Source: Clostridia bacterium (lineage in GTDB: Bacteria > Bacillota > Clostridia > HGM11327). From it: a stretch of DNA of 12,077 nt. The position numbers were made by a program, and so were the translations under genes. Position 1 is the first letter of the stretch, and each line of letters starts with the position of its first letter. Below are positions 11,972 to 12,077 of the stretch, piece by piece. The DNA lies in contig JAGBHJ010000153.1 in assembly GCA_017935525.1 (NCBI GenBank), positions 1 through 12,077 on the forward strand, given 5' to 3'. A model generated the notes under the pieces. It ran no database searches. It was not told the DNA's origin and worked only from the letters and a program-made list of their open reading frames with translations.

Positions 11972-12077
11972 ATGAAAAAAACAATTACATCATTACTTGC
12001 AATCGTACTTACTCTTTCTTGTGTGTTCAGCCTTGCGGCTTGCGGAAACACCGAGAAGAACATCACCGTTGTTGTGA
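11972..12077 (+). CDS. N-terminus of a secreted lipoprotein (partial, cut by window end)
   Basis: Only 35 codons are present. The protein begins MKKT with a hydrophobic stretch (about 5-22) and a lipobox LAAC (21-24), Cys24 being the predicted lipidated residue, followed by GNTEKNITVVV. It should therefore be exported by Sec, cleaved by signal peptidase II and anchored outside the membrane. AAAGGAGA lies about 9 bases before the ATG, and a TATAAT lies further upstream. The first mature residues (a short polar linker, then a beta-strand) resemble substrate-binding or DUF4430-type lipoproteins, but too little is seen to assign a family. It appears to be cargo of the skin-like element, unless the element's far end comes within the gene or just after. 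Confidence 0.8.
   Translation, partial: MKKTITSLLAIVLTLSCVFSLAACGNTEKNITVVV

Larger units (their letters stand above)
9770..12077. mobile_element. Skin-like element inserted in sigK (one end; runs past the window)
   Basis: From the att core rightwards the DNA is not sigK: it holds the recombinase, structured repeats and the start of a lipoprotein gene. The N-terminal half of sigK should lie on the minus strand beyond 12077, preceded by the second att site; neither is seen here. More AT-rich intergenic DNA and a recombinase gene read towards the sigK half support a separate origin. The right end is open, so the given end is the window limit. Confidence 0.75.

Noticed and set aside
11884..12066. 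Minus-strand 60-codon frame opposite the lipoprotein start
   Set aside because: It overlaps a convincing signal peptide, lipobox and ribosome site on the plus strand and resembles no protein.

Overview
The window looks like chromosomal DNA of an anaerobic, endospore-forming Clostridia-type Firmicute of moderate GC. The evidence is strong GGAGG ribosome binding sites, sigma-A promoters, an oxygen-sensitive glycyl-radical enzyme with its radical-SAM activase, and a sporulation sigma-factor fragment next to a large serine recombinase. No organism can be named from the sequence alone.

Layout. Positions 44-1311 hold three small membrane-protein genes: a Tic20/DUF4870-like protein on the minus strand and two single-domain PspC proteins on the plus strand. 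Each has its own near-consensus promoter. Positions 1333-3064 are a two-gene unit, an iron-type alcohol dehydrogenase followed by a YfbR-type 5'-deoxynucleotidase, ending in a bipartite hairpin shared with the convergent AraC gene. Positions 3187-8491 form a catabolic locus: a divergent AraC regulator, then a tightly spaced operon of activase, glycyl-radical enzyme of unassigned substrate, and FGGY sugar kinase resembling sedoheptulokinases. The likely logic is that AraC senses a sugar or polyol, the activase makes the glycyl radical, the enzyme performs a radical dehydration or ring/bond cleavage, and the kinase phosphorylates the substrate before that step or the product after it. Positions 8621-9226 encode a stand-alone nucleotidyltransferase.

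The most striking part is the right-hand end (9391-12077). On the minus strand there is only the C-terminal half of a sporulation sigma factor most like sigma-K (regions 3/4). It begins at the NEILM motif, where the Bacillus subtilis sigK gene is split by the skin element. Directly abutting and overlapping it is a 571-residue large serine recombinase of the SpoIVCA type. A perfect 7-bp inverted repeat with 10-bp spacer and an AATGA core sits exactly at the junction, and this core also supplies the recombinase stop codon. I read this as one end of a skin-like element interrupting sigK. The other end, with the N-terminal half of sigK, is not in the window.

Inside the element, upstream of the recombinase, lies a tandem pair of 94-bp-period repeats. 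Each repeat carries two stem-loops and an extended -10 box, and a long stem shows a compensatory base-pair change between copies. Further in starts a lipoprotein gene that runs off the window.
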